DNA of 64,000 nt from Bradyrhizobium sp. Ec3.3 (GCF_000472925.1 NZ_AXAS01000040.1:29278-93277), one strand, 5' to 3'; counted from the stretch's first letter, positions 1 through 8,589 are shown. The notes: generated by a model not told the origin, from the sequence alone. Made by a program: numbers and translations.

Positions 1-1
1 A

Positions 2-928
2 GGCGGGACCAGCCACGCTGCGGACACAATCCGCCTCGCGGTGCAGAAAACCGGGACCTTCTCCTGGGAACTGGCTGCGATCCGCGACCAGGGTCTCGAC
101 AAGGCCGCCAATCTCTCGCTCGAGGTCACCGAACTCGCGAGCACCGAGGCCGGCAAAATCGCGATGCGCGCGGGCAATGCCGACATCATGCTGTCGGACT
201 GGCTGTGGGTGTCGCGCGAGCGCGCGCTCGGCGCCAAGCTGACCTTCTATCCCTATTCGAGCGCGCTCGGCGCGGTGATGGTGCCTGCCTCTTCGCCGAT
301 CAAGACGCTTGCGGACCTGAAGGGCCGCAAGCTCGGCGTTGCCGGCGGCGCCATCGACAAGAGCTGGCTGCTGCTGCAGGCGCGGATGAAGCAGGACGGC
401 ATCGACCTCAAGTCCGACGCGAGCATCGTCTACGGCGCCCCGCCGCTGCTCGCCGCCAAGGCACTCGACGAAGAGATGGATGCGAGCCTCAATTTCTGGA
501 ATTTCTGCGCCCAGCTCGAGGCCAAGGGCTTTCGCCGCCTCGCCGGCATCGAGGAGATCTTGCCCAATCTCGGCGCCAAGGGACCGGTCGCGGCAGTCGG
601 CTACGTCTTCGACGAAGGCTGGGCGGCGAGCCACCGTGACGTCGTGGCGCGCTTCATCGCGATGACACGCAAGGCCAAGGAGCTACTGACCACCTCGGAT
701 GCCGCATGGGAGAAGGTCGCACCGCTGACCGGCACCAGCGATCCCGCCCTGCTGCAGGCCTATCGCAACCGCTATCGCGACGGCATCCCGCACCGGAACA
801 TTGACGACGAAGAGGCCGATGCGCGCGTGCTCTATCGCGTGCTGGCCGAGGTCGGCGGCCGTGAGCTGGTCGGGCCGGCACCGGAGCTCGATCCCGGCAC
901 CTTCTATCACGCACCCGGCGGAGACTGA
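2..928 (+). CDS. ABC transporter substrate-binding protein (5' end cut off)
   Basis: Periplasmic solute-binding protein of the SsuA/TauA/NMT1-like type. It would capture a small ligand and hand it to the permease encoded next. The reading frame is open to the first base, so the signal peptide and true start lie outside; an in-frame GTG at 41 is probably internal. The visible 308 residues include the typical 'LADLKGRKLGVAGG' stretch after the first lobe. The stop is 2 bases before the permease start, so the genes form an operon with the ATPase (SBP, permease, ATPase). The ligand cannot be read from sequence. The position next to pqqA, lanmodulin and quinoproteins allows a role in lanthanide, metallophore or cofactor uptake, but aromatic sulfonate-like ligands are equally typical of the family. 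Confidence 0.85.
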   Translation, partial: GGTSHAADTIRLAVQKTGTFSWELAAIRDQGLDKAANLSLEVTELASTEAGKIAMRAGNADIMLSDWLWVSRERALGAKLTFYPYSSALGAVMVPASSPIKTLADLKGRKLGVAGGAIDKSWLLLQARMKQDGIDLKSDASIVYGAPPLLAAKALDEEMDASLNFWNFCAQLEAKGFRRLAGIEEILPNLGAKGPVAAVGYVFDEGWAASHRDVVARFIAMTRKAKELLTTSDAAWEKVAPLTGTSDPALLQAYRNRYRDGIPHRNIDDEEADARVLYRVLAEVGGRELVGPAPELDPGTFYHAPGGD

Positions 929-930
929 GG

Positions 931-1668
931 TTGCTGCGTCTCGTCTCGTTTGCCCTGTTTCTTGCGATCTGGTGGATCGCCGCGCTGTTCGTCGGCGGGG
1001 CAAAACTGCCCTCGCCGCCTGCGGTGCTCAACGTGATGATCGCGGAAGCGGCCTCCGGCGCGCTGTTCCTGCATCTCGGAGCGACGCTGGCGCGCGTCAT
1101 ACTGGCCTTCGTGCTGGCGATGTCGCTCGGCAGCGCGATCGGTTATCTCATGGGCCGCAACAGGCTCGCCGACCGGCTCGGCGATCCCTGGCTGATCCTG
1201 CTGCTCAACCTGCCCGCGCTAGTCGTGATCGTGCTCGCCTATATCTGGGCTGGCCTCACCGAAGCCGCAGCCATCGCGGCGATCGCGATCAACAAGCTGC
1301 CGACCGCGGTGGTCACCTTGCGAGAGGGGACGCGGGCGCTTGACCGCTCGCTGGACGAGATGGCGACGGTGTTCGCGATGTCGCGCTGGCGCACCTTCCG
1401 CCACGTCGTGCTGCCGCAGCTTGCGCCCTATGTCGCCGCCGCTGCGCGCTCCGGCCTGTCGCTGGTCTGGAAGATCGTGCTGGTCGCCGAACTCCTGGGA
1501 CGGCCGAACGGCGTCGGCTTCGAGATCGGCGTCGCCTTCCAGCTGTTCGACACGCCGCGCCTGCTCGCCTATTCGCTGACCTTTGCGGCCGTCGTGCTCG
1601 TCATCGAGACCCTGCTGGTGCAGCCGTTTGAAACCCGCTCAACCCGGTGGCGGCCCCGTGCGGCTTGA
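931..1668 (+). CDS. ABC transporter permease (SsuC/TauC type)
   Basis: Inner-membrane permease of 245 residues, the partner of the binding protein before it and the ATPase after it. A first hydrophobic helix (about residues 4-22) is followed by a soluble stretch, then several further membrane helices. The cytoplasmic EAA-type loop that contacts the ATPase is visible near residues 140-165 (LDEMATVFAMSRWRTFRHVV, then LPQLAPY). A TTG start at 931 is chosen because it follows the upstream stop by 2 bases and gives a full N-terminal helix. The 3' end overlaps the ATPase gene by 11 bases, indicating translational coupling. Confidence 0.85.
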   Translation: MLRLVSFALFLAIWWIAALFVGGAKLPSPPAVLNVMIAEAASGALFLHLGATLARVILAFVLAMSLGSAIGYLMGRNRLADRLGDPWLILLLNLPALVVIVLAYIWAGLTEAAAIAAIAINKLPTAVVTLREGTRALDRSLDEMATVFAMSRWRTFRHVVLPQLAPYVAAAARSGLSLVWKIVLVAELLGRPNGVGFEIGVAFQLFDTPRLLAYSLTFAAVVLVIETLLVQPFETRSTRWRPRAA

Positions 1669-2386
1669 AGTCGACATTTTAGGCAAGACCTTCACGAGCG
1701 CCGCGGGCGGGACGCACGAGGTGCTCGCGCCGGTCAAGTTCTCGCTCGGCGCCGGCGAGGTCGGCGTCCTGATCGGCCCGTCCGGCTGCGGCAAAAGCAC
1801 GATGCTGCGCATCATCCTGGGTCTCGACCGCGATTTCCGGGGCGACATCAGGCGCCCGCCGAACGCCCGCATCGGCATGGTGTTCCAGGAGCCCCGGCTG
1901 TTGCCGTGGCGTTCGGTCGAGCAGAACGTGCGGCTGGCGGCTCCCGAGGTCGACGACGTCAAGCTTTCCGAGCTGTTCAAGATCCTCGAGCTGGAAGCGC
2001 ATCGCAGCCACTATCCCGGCGAATTGTCGCTCGGGCTTGCGCGCCGCGTCGCGCTCGCCCGCGCTTTCGCCGTCGAGCCCGACCTGCTGGTGCTCGACGA
2101 ACCCCTCGCCTCGCTCGACGACGCGCTGGCCGGCCGCTTGCGCGAGGAGATTGCAACGCTGGTCGCAAGCCGGCCGGTGATGACGCTCCTGGTGACGCAC
2201 AGCCTGGACGATGCGGTGCGCCTCGGCGACCGCCTGTTCTTCCTGTCGCCGCGGCCGGCACGGATGCTGGCCGAGGTGCCCATCGGCATCCCCCGCGGCG
2301 CGCGGGGCGAGGCCGAGATCGCCGCGATCAAGGCCGGCCTGGTGCGGCGAACGCAGGGCGAGCGCGCCGGGCGCGACGTCTCATAG
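1658..2386 (+). CDS. ABC transporter ATP-binding protein
   Basis: Cytoplasmic ATPase of 242 residues that powers the importer encoded just upstream. Walker A is GPSGCGKST (around residues 43-51), the Q-loop is in VFQEPRLLPW, and Walker B is LLVLDEPLASLD followed by the switch His in LLVTHS. The ABC signature is unusual: LSLGLARRVALARA replaces the normal LSGGQ-type sequence. The change is at the residues that contact nucleotide in the dimer, so it may reduce or tune activity. The frame is open further upstream to 1583, but GTG at 1658 gives the standard N-terminus (VRLEVDILGK) and an 11-base overlap with the permease gene. Confidence 0.85.
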   Translation: MRLEVDILGKTFTSAAGGTHEVLAPVKFSLGAGEVGVLIGPSGCGKSTMLRIILGLDRDFRGDIRRPPNARIGMVFQEPRLLPWRSVEQNVRLAAPEVDDVKLSELFKILELEAHRSHYPGELSLGLARRVALARAFAVEPDLLVLDEPLASLDDALAGRLREEIATLVASRPVMTLLVTHSLDDAVRLGDRLFFLSPRPARMLAEVPIGIPRGARGEAEIAAIKAGLVRRTQGERAGRDVS

Positions 2387-2398
2387 GCGGCCGCTTTG

Positions 2399-2484
2399 CT
2401 AAAGCGCGATAAGATCGCGCTTTAGGTAATTGTTGGAGCATGATCTTTTCGGAAAACCGCTTCCCACTTTTCCGGATCATGCTC
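2399..2484. repeat. Dispersed double-palindrome intergenic repeat
   Basis: Two adjacent inverted repeats fill the gap after the ABC operon. The first has 12-base arms (ctaaagcgcgat at 2399-2410, atcgcgctttag at 2414-2425) around a 3-base loop. The second has outer arms gagcatgatc (2436-2445) and gatcatgctc (2475-2484), with inner cttttcggaaaa and acttttccg-like segments. I recognise this as a very common Bradyrhizobium/Rhodopseudomonas intergenic element. It could also act as a transcript end for the ABC operon. Confidence 0.75.
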
Positions 2485-2519
2485 TGGCGTGCTAAACAAG
2501 CCGGCGGCGGAGTTTGATC

Positions 2520-3314
2520 ATGAAGCGAACGGTCGCCCTGACGATGTTCGGCCTCGCGCTTGTCGCGTCTGCGGCAAACGCGCAAGACATGATGCGCGAC
2601 CTCGACCTCACCTCGCCGGCGATGACGTCGGCCGAAATGACGAGGCCGGAGGTCGAAGCCGTGCTGGCGAAAGCGAATGCGGCCGCGCCGGCCGATTTTA
2701 CCGGCAAGCGGCTGTCCGGCCTTGATCTCTCGGGGCTGGACCTGTCCGGCGCCATCCTCCGCGCCGCGCGGCTCAACAAGACGAAGCTCGCTGGCGCGCG
2801 GCTGGATCGCGCGATCCTCGATCAGGCCTGGTTGCTGGAGGCGGACCTCACCGGGGCAAGCCTGAAGGGCGCCAATCTGTTCGCCTCGCAGATGGCGCGC
2901 GCGCATCTCGACGGCGCCGATCTGACCAGTGCGCGCATCGCCGCCGACCTTTCCGGTGCAAGCCTCATTGGCGCCTCCATCGCGGACGCGCAGCTCGGCG
3001 CCGATATGCGCAACCAGTCGATGGGACTGATGCGGACGGTGCTGCGCTCGGCGAAGCTTTCGGGGCTGAACGCGCGCAACGCCGACCTCTCGCGCGTCGA
3101 TCTCGAATTCGCCGTACTCAAGGGCGCCGACCTCACCGGCGCCTCGCTCAAAAGCGCCCAGCTCGGCGGCGCGGATCTCAGTGGCGCGACCGTCATCGGC
3201 ACCGATTTCGAGGGCGCCGATCTCGTCTCGACCAGGCTGGTCGCACCGATCGGACTTGACCGCGCGAAGAATTTCGACAAGGCAAGGAACGTCGAGCGCG
3301 TCATCAGAGAATGA
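2520..3314 (+). CDS. Exported pentapeptide-repeat protein
   Basis: A 264-residue protein with a clear signal peptide (MKRTVALTMFGLALVASAANA, cleavage about residue 21). Long runs of A(D/N)LxX pentapeptides follow, from about residue 60 to 240 (for example LSGLDLSGLDLSGAILRAA). These should fold as a right-handed beta-helix in the periplasm. ATG at 2520 is preferred to TTG at 2514 because the signal peptide then begins correctly. No catalytic residues are evident. The gene follows the ABC importer and precedes another small exported protein, so it may be an accessory binding or scaffold protein of that uptake or quinoprotein system; that role is inferred from position only. Confidence 0.75.
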   Translation: MKRTVALTMFGLALVASAANAQDMMRDLDLTSPAMTSAEMTRPEVEAVLAKANAAAPADFTGKRLSGLDLSGLDLSGAILRAARLNKTKLAGARLDRAILDQAWLLEADLTGASLKGANLFASQMARAHLDGADLTSARIAADLSGASLIGASIADAQLGADMRNQSMGLMRTVLRSAKLSGLNARNADLSRVDLEFAVLKGADLTGASLKSAQLGGADLSGATVIGTDFEGADLVSTRLVAPIGLDRAKNFDKARNVERVIRE

Positions 3315-3335
3315 CGGCATGAGGAGGAGCGGCTG

Positions 3336-3686
3336 ATGATGCGTTGGTGTCTGGCTTTGATCGTGGTGGTGGCATGCGCCGGCGAAGCTGCCGCGCAGGG
3401 CAAGGGCAAAGGCGTCCGGCTCTGGAATCTGACCTCGGAGACCATCTCCGGCTTCCAGCTCTCGCCTGCCGGCAAGACCGAATGGGGACCGAACCAGACC
3501 TTGAACGACAAGGACAAGGAGGTCGACCATGACGAGCGGCTGCGCATCACCGGCGTCGAGCCGGGCCGCTACGACGCCAAGGTCAGCTACCCCAACTCAC
3601 GGAGTTGCGTCGTGCGCGATATCGAGATCAGGGCGGACGCGGTGTTCTCGATTGCCGACAAGGACCTGAAGGACTGTACCAAATAG
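3336..3686 (+). CDS. Small exported protein of unknown function
   Basis: A 116-residue protein beginning with a signal peptide (hydrophobic core LALIVVVACAGEAAA). The mature part starts with a GKGKG stretch, then a predicted beta-rich domain with motifs LWNLTSETISGFQLSP and WGPNQTLNDKD. It ends with two cysteines (in NSRSCVVRD and LKDCTK) that could form a disulfide. A strong ribosome site, gaggaggagc, lies at 3321-3330 before tandem ATG codons at 3336 and 3339. It lies 21 bases after the pentapeptide-repeat gene on the same strand, probably in one transcript. I do not recognise the family with certainty. Confidence 0.65.
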   Translation: MMRWCLALIVVVACAGEAAAQGKGKGVRLWNLTSETISGFQLSPAGKTEWGPNQTLNDKDKEVDHDERLRITGVEPGRYDAKVSYPNSRSCVVRDIEIRADAVFSIADKDLKDCTK

Positions 3687-3695
3687 CACGGCGGC

Positions 3696-3932
3696 TCAGG
3701 CGGCGGGCTTTGCTCCGCCCGCCTCCGCCTTGTCGTTGCTGTGCGGATATTCGCAGCGCCAACGCACGGCCTGCCATTTCGGATGCTCGCCGACCCATTG
3801 CGCGATATAGGGCGGCGCCGCCATGGCGCACTGCCTCGGTGACCCGCCATAGGCGAACACCAGGTGCTGCTCCTCGCAGGTGGTCGGCGAGAGCACCGCG
3901 CAGACAGTCACAATCAGATCAATCGGATTCAT
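3696..3932 (-). CDS. Conserved small protein of unknown function
   Basis: A 78-residue protein (MNPIDLIVTVCAVLSPTTCE...) convergent with the preceding gene, the stops only about 10 bases apart. The pattern of a short hydrophobic start, then conserved Cys, His, Trp and aromatic residues (CEEQHLVFAYGG, HPKWQAVRWRCEYP) resembles small proteins annotated widely in Bradyrhizobium and related genera. Four cysteines suggest a disulfide-bonded, possibly periplasmic fold, but the N-terminal helix is short for a signal peptide. No function is known to me. Confidence 0.6.
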   Translation of the reverse strand: MNPIDLIVTVCAVLSPTTCEEQHLVFAYGGSPRQCAMAAPPYIAQWVGEHPKWQAVRWRCEYPHSNDKAEAGGAKPAA

Positions 3933-4150
3933 GCCTGAAATCCCTCATAGTCGCCAAGAGATAGCATAAAGGGCTACGCTGCACGCGGCGGGAAGTTTCA
4001 AACCGGCGTGAAATGGCGCAGGAACCGGCGGGTCAAAGCCCTCGCGCTGATAGCCGCTGGGCCCTCCACGGCGCCGCGGGACGAAACCCGCGCCTTGCCG
4101 CCAGTTGATTTCGCCAATAAGCTGGTTCCCAACAAACTGCTAACAGGCTA

Positions 4151-5221
4151 ATGGCTCTCGCAGAAACCCGATGGCGCGGCGTTGCAGTCGCTGTGCGTTT
4201 GCTGGCGCTGGTTGCCGGCATCACGACCTTCGCCGGTCAAACCCCTCAAGCTGTTTCGCAGCCGTCGCAATCGGACAGCCCGAATGCGAGCCGCGCCGAG
4301 CCATCCCGCACTGCAAACACCGAGCAGGCCGTCGTCAAACTCACTCCCAGCCAGCAGAAGCAGATTGGACTTGAAACGGCAGTTGTGGAAGCAGCGCCGC
4401 ACCCCGAGCAATTTCGCGCATACGGCGCAGTGCTGGATATCTCCCGCATCACCGAGCTGACCAACAGTTACGCCAATGCGCAGGCTCAGCTCCAGACGGC
4501 CCAGGCCCGATTCGAGGTTGCAAAGAGCGCATTCGACCGGACCAAAAATCTCGTCGACTCCGCGGCGCTTCCAAAGAAGGAAGCCGAAACCGCAGAGGGA
4601 ACGTTGCGGACGGACAAGGCCGCGCTCGCGGCTGCGGAGTCACAGCTCAGGACTCTCGCCGCAACGGCGCAGCAGGAATGGGGGCCGGTGATCGGCCGCG
4701 GCATCGTCGAGCGCTCCCCCGCCGTGGTCCGGCTGATCGAACGCGATCAATTTCTCGTCCAGGTGACGCTGCCGCCGGGCGTAACCGTCATCGGGACCCC
4801 AGGGACGGCTCTCGCGCAGGCGCCGACGCGGAACGCGAATATCGATCTGCAGTATGTCTCCCCGGCGACGCGTACCGACCCGCGCATTCAGGGATTGAGC
4901 TATTTCTTCTCGGCACCTGGCGACAGCGGACTGCTGCCCGGCATGAACACCACGGTTTACGTGCCGTCAGGCAACACATACGAGGGCGTGTTCGTCGAGG
5001 ATACCGCAATCGTGCGGTGGCAGGGTCGATCGTGGGTTTACCTGCGCGTCAACGCCGATGGCTTCAGACGTCATCCGATCAACACCGATCAGCCCGTATC
5101 GGATGATGACTACGTCGTCCGGGACATTCCGTCGGGTTCGGAAATCGTGATGCGAGGGGCGCAGGTCTTGCTGTCCGAGGAGGCAAAGAGCGAGCTCCGG
5201 GGCGACACCGACAATGACTGA
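4151..5221 (+). CDS. RND efflux periplasmic adaptor (HlyD/CusB-like)
   Basis: A membrane-fusion protein of 356 residues that links an inner-membrane RND pump to an outer-membrane channel. A hydrophobic N-terminal segment (about residues 10-28) is followed by a low-complexity linker. A coiled-coil hairpin (about residues 100-175: NAQAQLQTAQARFEVAKSAF) and beta-barrel and membrane-proximal domains follow. The first half of the lipoyl domain seems reduced, because the chain passes from AYGAVLDISRI almost straight into the hairpin. The stop overlaps the pump gene by 8 bases, so the two are translationally coupled. No outer-membrane factor gene accompanies them. Substrate could be metal ions or organic compounds. 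Confidence 0.8.
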   Translation: MALAETRWRGVAVAVRLLALVAGITTFAGQTPQAVSQPSQSDSPNASRAEPSRTANTEQAVVKLTPSQQKQIGLETAVVEAAPHPEQFRAYGAVLDISRITELTNSYANAQAQLQTAQARFEVAKSAFDRTKNLVDSAALPKKEAETAEGTLRTDKAALAAAESQLRTLAATAQQEWGPVIGRGIVERSPAVVRLIERDQFLVQVTLPPGVTVIGTPGTALAQAPTRNANIDLQYVSPATRTDPRIQGLSYFFSAPGDSGLLPGMNTTVYVPSGNTYEGVFVEDTAIVRWQGRSWVYLRVNADGFRRHPINTDQPVSDDDYVVRDIPSGSEIVMRGAQVLLSEEAKSELRGDTDND

Positions 5222-8200
5222 CGGCATTGGCTCAGGCAGGTCAGGGCCACAAGTCGCTCTCGTAGCTTTCGCCATTCGCTTCCGCGGCGTCGTACTGGCG
5301 CTTTCATGCGCGCTGCTCGGCTACGGACTGTTCGCACTTGGCGAAGCCAAATACGGCGTTTTCCCCGAATTCGCGCCGCCACAGGTGACTATCCAGACCG
5401 AAGCGCCTGGCCTCAGCCCGGAGCAGGTCGAGATTCTCGTGACACAGCCGATCGAAACCTCGATCAACGGCCTCGCCGGTGTCGAGAGCCTGCGCTCGTC
5501 ATCGATCCAGGGCCTCTCCGTGGTCACCGTCATCTTCCAGGCGGGCAGAGACATCTACCGTGGGCGCCAGTTGGTGACCGAGCGCCTCGCAGCCGTGGCC
5601 TCGCGGCTGCCACAAGGCGTGCAGTCACCGTCGATGACGCCTTTGACGCCGCTGGCCGGTACGGTTCTGGTCATCGGCCTGACCTCCGACGAGCGCTCCC
5701 TGATGGACTTGCGCACGGTTGCGGACTGGACCGTAGCCAGGCGCCTTTTGGCCGTCCCGGGCGTGGCGCAAGTGTCCACGTACGGCAAGGATGTCAGGTC
5801 GTTGCAGGTGCAGGTTCGGCCTGACGATCTGATCCGCTTCCGGATCGGCATGAATGACGTCCTGGCTGCTGCGCGCAAGGCCACAGGAGTGCGGGGCGCC
5901 GGCTTCGTCGATACGGCCAATCAGCGCATCACGCTGCAAACCCAGGGGCAGTCTTTGACGCCCGACCAGCTTGCCCGCACGGTGCTTCTGCACGAGGGTG
6001 GCGCCAGCGTGGTGCTCGGCGACGTCGCGACCGTCGTGACCGCCCCCGAACCACCGATCGGGGCCGCCCTGATCAACGGCGCGCCCGGCATCATGCTGAT
6101 GGTGAATCAGCAATACGGCGCGAATACCAGGGAAGTCACCACGCGGGCGGAAGCCGCGCTGCAGGAACTCCGCCCGGCGCTCGAAGCCGATGGGATTCAG
6201 CTCCACGCCGATCTGTTTCGTCCCGCCAACTTCATCGACACGGCGACGGAGAACGTGCTCTACGCCTTGCTCATAGGCGGGGCACTCGTGATCATCGTGC
6301 TGTTCCTGTTTCTGTTCGATTGGCGCACGTCGGTCATCAGCTGCACCGCTATTCCCCTGTCATTGATCGTGGCGGTGCTCGCCCTGCAATGGATGGGCGA
6401 AACCCTCAACACAATGACATTGGGCGGCCTTGCGATCGCCATCGGCGAAGTCGTCGATGATGCCGTGATCGGCGTCGAGAATGTGGTTCGCCGATTGCGC
6501 GAGAATCGCAGGGCAAGGGAACCCAGAGCCGAGGCCCGCGTGGTGCTCGACGCCTTCCTCGAGGTGCGCACCGCCGTTGCCTACGCAACGTTTGCGGTGC
6601 TGCTGGTGTTCTTTCCGATCCTCGCCCTGTCGGGTATCGCCGGCCGCCTCTTCGGCCCCCTCGGCATTGCCTACATCTTTGCAGTGCTTGCCTCGCTCGC
6701 GGTCGCTCTTACCGTAACGCCGGCGCTCTCGATGCTGCTGCTGACCGGGAGGGCCGACCGCCAGCGCCTGCATGAACCACCCGCCGTGCGATGGTCCCGC
6801 CGCTATTACCAGGCATTGCTGCGTCGCATCGGCCGTTTCCCGAAGCTCGTGATGACGGCGGCCGTGGTTCTGACGATCACCGCCGCGGCCATGGTGCCGT
6901 TCTTCGGCGGGACGTTCCTGCCGGACTTACGCGAGGGCCATCTCATCCTGCACGTCTCCGCGCTTCCTGGCACATCGCTCGACGAATCGCTGCGCATCGG
7001 CAAGCTGATCACGGATACGCTCAAGCAAATTCCCGGCATACGCAGCGTGGCGCAGCACACGGGCCGTGCCGAAGCCGGCATCGATACGGTGGGAACGCAT
7101 TCCAGCGAGTTCGAGGTCGACCTGCAAGCCGGACTGTCCGGCCACGAGCAATCCGAGGCAGAGACGCGCATCAGGGCCGCTTTGGCCGACTTCCCCGGCA
7201 TTTCCTTCTCGAGCAAGACCTACCTGACGGAGCGGGTGGAGGAAACCGTTTCGGGATTCAGCGCGGCAGTCGCCATCAACATCTACGGACCCGACCTCGA
7301 CTCACTCGAGGGCGCCGCACGCGATGTCGCGCGGGAGCTCGACGAAGTCCGCGGCGCGATCGACGTGCAACAGCGATCCCCGCCGGGGATGCCGCAGGTC
7401 AATGTGACGCTCCGCCCGGCCGATCTGCAGCGCTGGGGGCTCGATGCGGTCGACGTGCTTGAATTGATCCGCACCGCCTATCAGGGCGACGTCGTCGGAC
7501 AGGGCTATGAAGGCAATGCGGTGTTCAATGTCATCGTGGTCCTGGACGCGCCCGCCCGCGCTCGTATCACTCAGCTCGGGGACATGCCGCTGCGCACGCC
7601 GAGCGGAGCCTACATTCTGCTGAAGCAAATCGCCGACGTCTACGAAACCTCCGGCCGCTATCAGATCCTGCATCAGAACGCCCAGCGCGTTCAGACCGTC
7701 ACGGCAAATGTCAGTGGACGCGATCTCGAATCCTTCGTCGTCGCAGTCAAGCGCAAGATGGCGCGCGAGGTCACTCTGCCACCCGGTGCACATATCGAAT
7801 TTGCGGGAGCGGCCGAGGCGCAGGCGCGCTCGCGGCGCGATCTCATCGTCAACTCGCTCCTCGCCGGGACCGGCATCATCCTTCTGCTTGCGATGGTCAC
7901 CGGTCATTGGCGAAACCTGCTGCTGGTGCTGATCAACATGCCTTTCGCATTCGTCGGAGGCGTGTTTGCACTGGCCCTGACCGGCGGCCTGCTCTCGCTC
8001 GGTTCGATGGTCGGCTTCGTGACCCTGTTCGGGATCACGCTACGCAACTCCATCCTGATGATCTCGCACTACGAGCACCTCGTTCTGATCGACGGCCGTG
8101 TGTGGGGGCCCGACACTGCGATCGAGGGTGCGGCGGACCGTCTTGTTCCGATCCTGATGACGTCCCTGGTGACGGGTCTGGGCCTGTTGCCGCTGGCGCT

Positions 8201-8369
8201 TGGCGCGGGCGAACCAGGACGAGAGATCGAGGGCCCGATGGCGATCGTCATCGTTGGAGGCCTCGTGACGTCGATGGCTCTCAATCTGCTGCTGCTGCCG
8301 ACGCTTGCGCTTCGCTATGCGCGTTTCAAGGTGAGGCCTGAACTAAAAACCGGAAGCGCCGCGGTCTAG
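5214..8369 (+). CDS. RND efflux permease (CzcA/CusA-like)
   Basis: A proton-driven inner-membrane pump of 1051 residues, normal for the family. It has the usual plan: one helix, a large periplasmic loop, a block of six helices (about residues 340-540), a second large loop, then the last helices (about 875-1040). Typical sequences are QPIETSINGLAGVES in the first porter domain and AIAIGEVVDDAVIGVENVVR in helix 4, with the acidic residues expected for proton relay. The motif pattern is closer to the heavy-metal (CzcA/CusA) branch than to AcrB. It is paired with the adaptor just upstream; an outer-membrane channel must be supplied from elsewhere. The true substrate is unknown. Confidence 0.85.
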   Translation: MTDGIGSGRSGPQVALVAFAIRFRGVVLALSCALLGYGLFALGEAKYGVFPEFAPPQVTIQTEAPGLSPEQVEILVTQPIETSINGLAGVESLRSSSIQGLSVVTVIFQAGRDIYRGRQLVTERLAAVASRLPQGVQSPSMTPLTPLAGTVLVIGLTSDERSLMDLRTVADWTVARRLLAVPGVAQVSTYGKDVRSLQVQVRPDDLIRFRIGMNDVLAAARKATGVRGAGFVDTANQRITLQTQGQSLTPDQLARTVLLHEGGASVVLGDVATVVTAPEPPIGAALINGAPGIMLMVNQQYGANTREVTTRAEAALQELRPALEADGIQLHADLFRPANFIDTATENVLYALLIGGALVIIVLFLFLFDWRTSVISCTAIPLSLIVAVLALQWMGETLNTMTLGGLAIAIGEVVDDAVIGVENVVRRLRENRRAREPRAEARVVLDAFLEVRTAVAYATFAVLLVFFPILALSGIAGRLFGPLGIAYIFAVLASLAVALTVTPALSMLLLTGRADRQRLHEPPAVRWSRRYYQALLRRIGRFPKLVMTAAVVLTITAAAMVPFFGGTFLPDLREGHLILHVSALPGTSLDESLRIGKLITDTLKQIPGIRSVAQHTGRAEAGIDTVGTHSSEFEVDLQAGLSGHEQSEAETRIRAALADFPGISFSSKTYLTERVEETVSGFSAAVAINIYGPDLDSLEGAARDVARELDEVRGAIDVQQRSPPGMPQVNVTLRPADLQRWGLDAVDVLELIRTAYQGDVVGQGYEGNAVFNVIVVLDAPARARITQLGDMPLRTPSGAYILLKQIADVYETSGRYQILHQNAQRVQTVTANVSGRDLESFVVAVKRKMAREVTLPPGAHIEFAGAAEAQARSRRDLIVNSLLAGTGIILLLAMVTGHWRNLLLVLINMPFAFVGGVFALALTGGLLSLGSMVGFVTLFGITLRNSILMISHYEHLVLIDGRVWGPDTAIEGAADRLVPILMTSLVTGLGLLPLALGAGEPGREIEGPMAIVIVGGLVTSMALNLLLLPTLALRYARFKVRPELKTGSAAV

Positions 8370-8455
8370 TGGATAGCTTGCGTGGCGACTGCACGAAGTC
8401 AGATCCGGGATTGGGCGCGTCGAACGCGTCGGCGTAGCCAACGCCACAAACACCA

Positions 8456-8490
8456 CCGCGGCTCCAACGGTCTCACCGTTGAAGCCGCGG
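8456..8490 (-). terminator. Hairpin downstream of pqqA
   Basis: A 15-base stem (ccgcggctccaacgg at 8456-8470, ccgttgaagccgcgg at 8476-8490) encloses a 5-base loop. One pair is a G-T wobble in RNA. It begins 18 bases after the pqqA stop on the minus strand. It lacks a long U-tract, so it may end transcription inefficiently or stabilise the short pqqA message. pqqA transcripts are commonly followed by such a structure in other bacteria. Confidence 0.6.
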
Positions 8491-8508
8491 CAGGTCGTCT
8501 GGATCGTC

Positions 8509-8589
8509 TTACTTGCGCGAAGCGCAGGCGTACATGTTGATTTCCATGCCGACCGACACTTCCACGATCTTCGGAGCTTTCCAAGCCAT
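8509..8589 (-). CDS. pqqA: PqqA, precursor peptide of the cofactor PQQ
   Basis: A 26-residue peptide starting MAWKAPKIVEVSVGMEINMY. The Glu-X-X-X-Tyr pair (E16 and Y20 in EINMY) is the hallmark of PqqA: PqqE links the two side chains and they become pyrroloquinoline quinone, the redox cofactor of the three dehydrogenases encoded nearby. The gene is preceded on the minus strand by ttgggagacc, a good ribosome site, and followed by a strong hairpin. No pqqB, C, D or E is present in this window, so this is either an extra copy or a separated precursor gene. Conserved tandem sequence boxes lie 120-230 bases upstream. Confidence 0.93.
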   Translation of the reverse strand: MAWKAPKIVEVSVGMEINMYACASRK

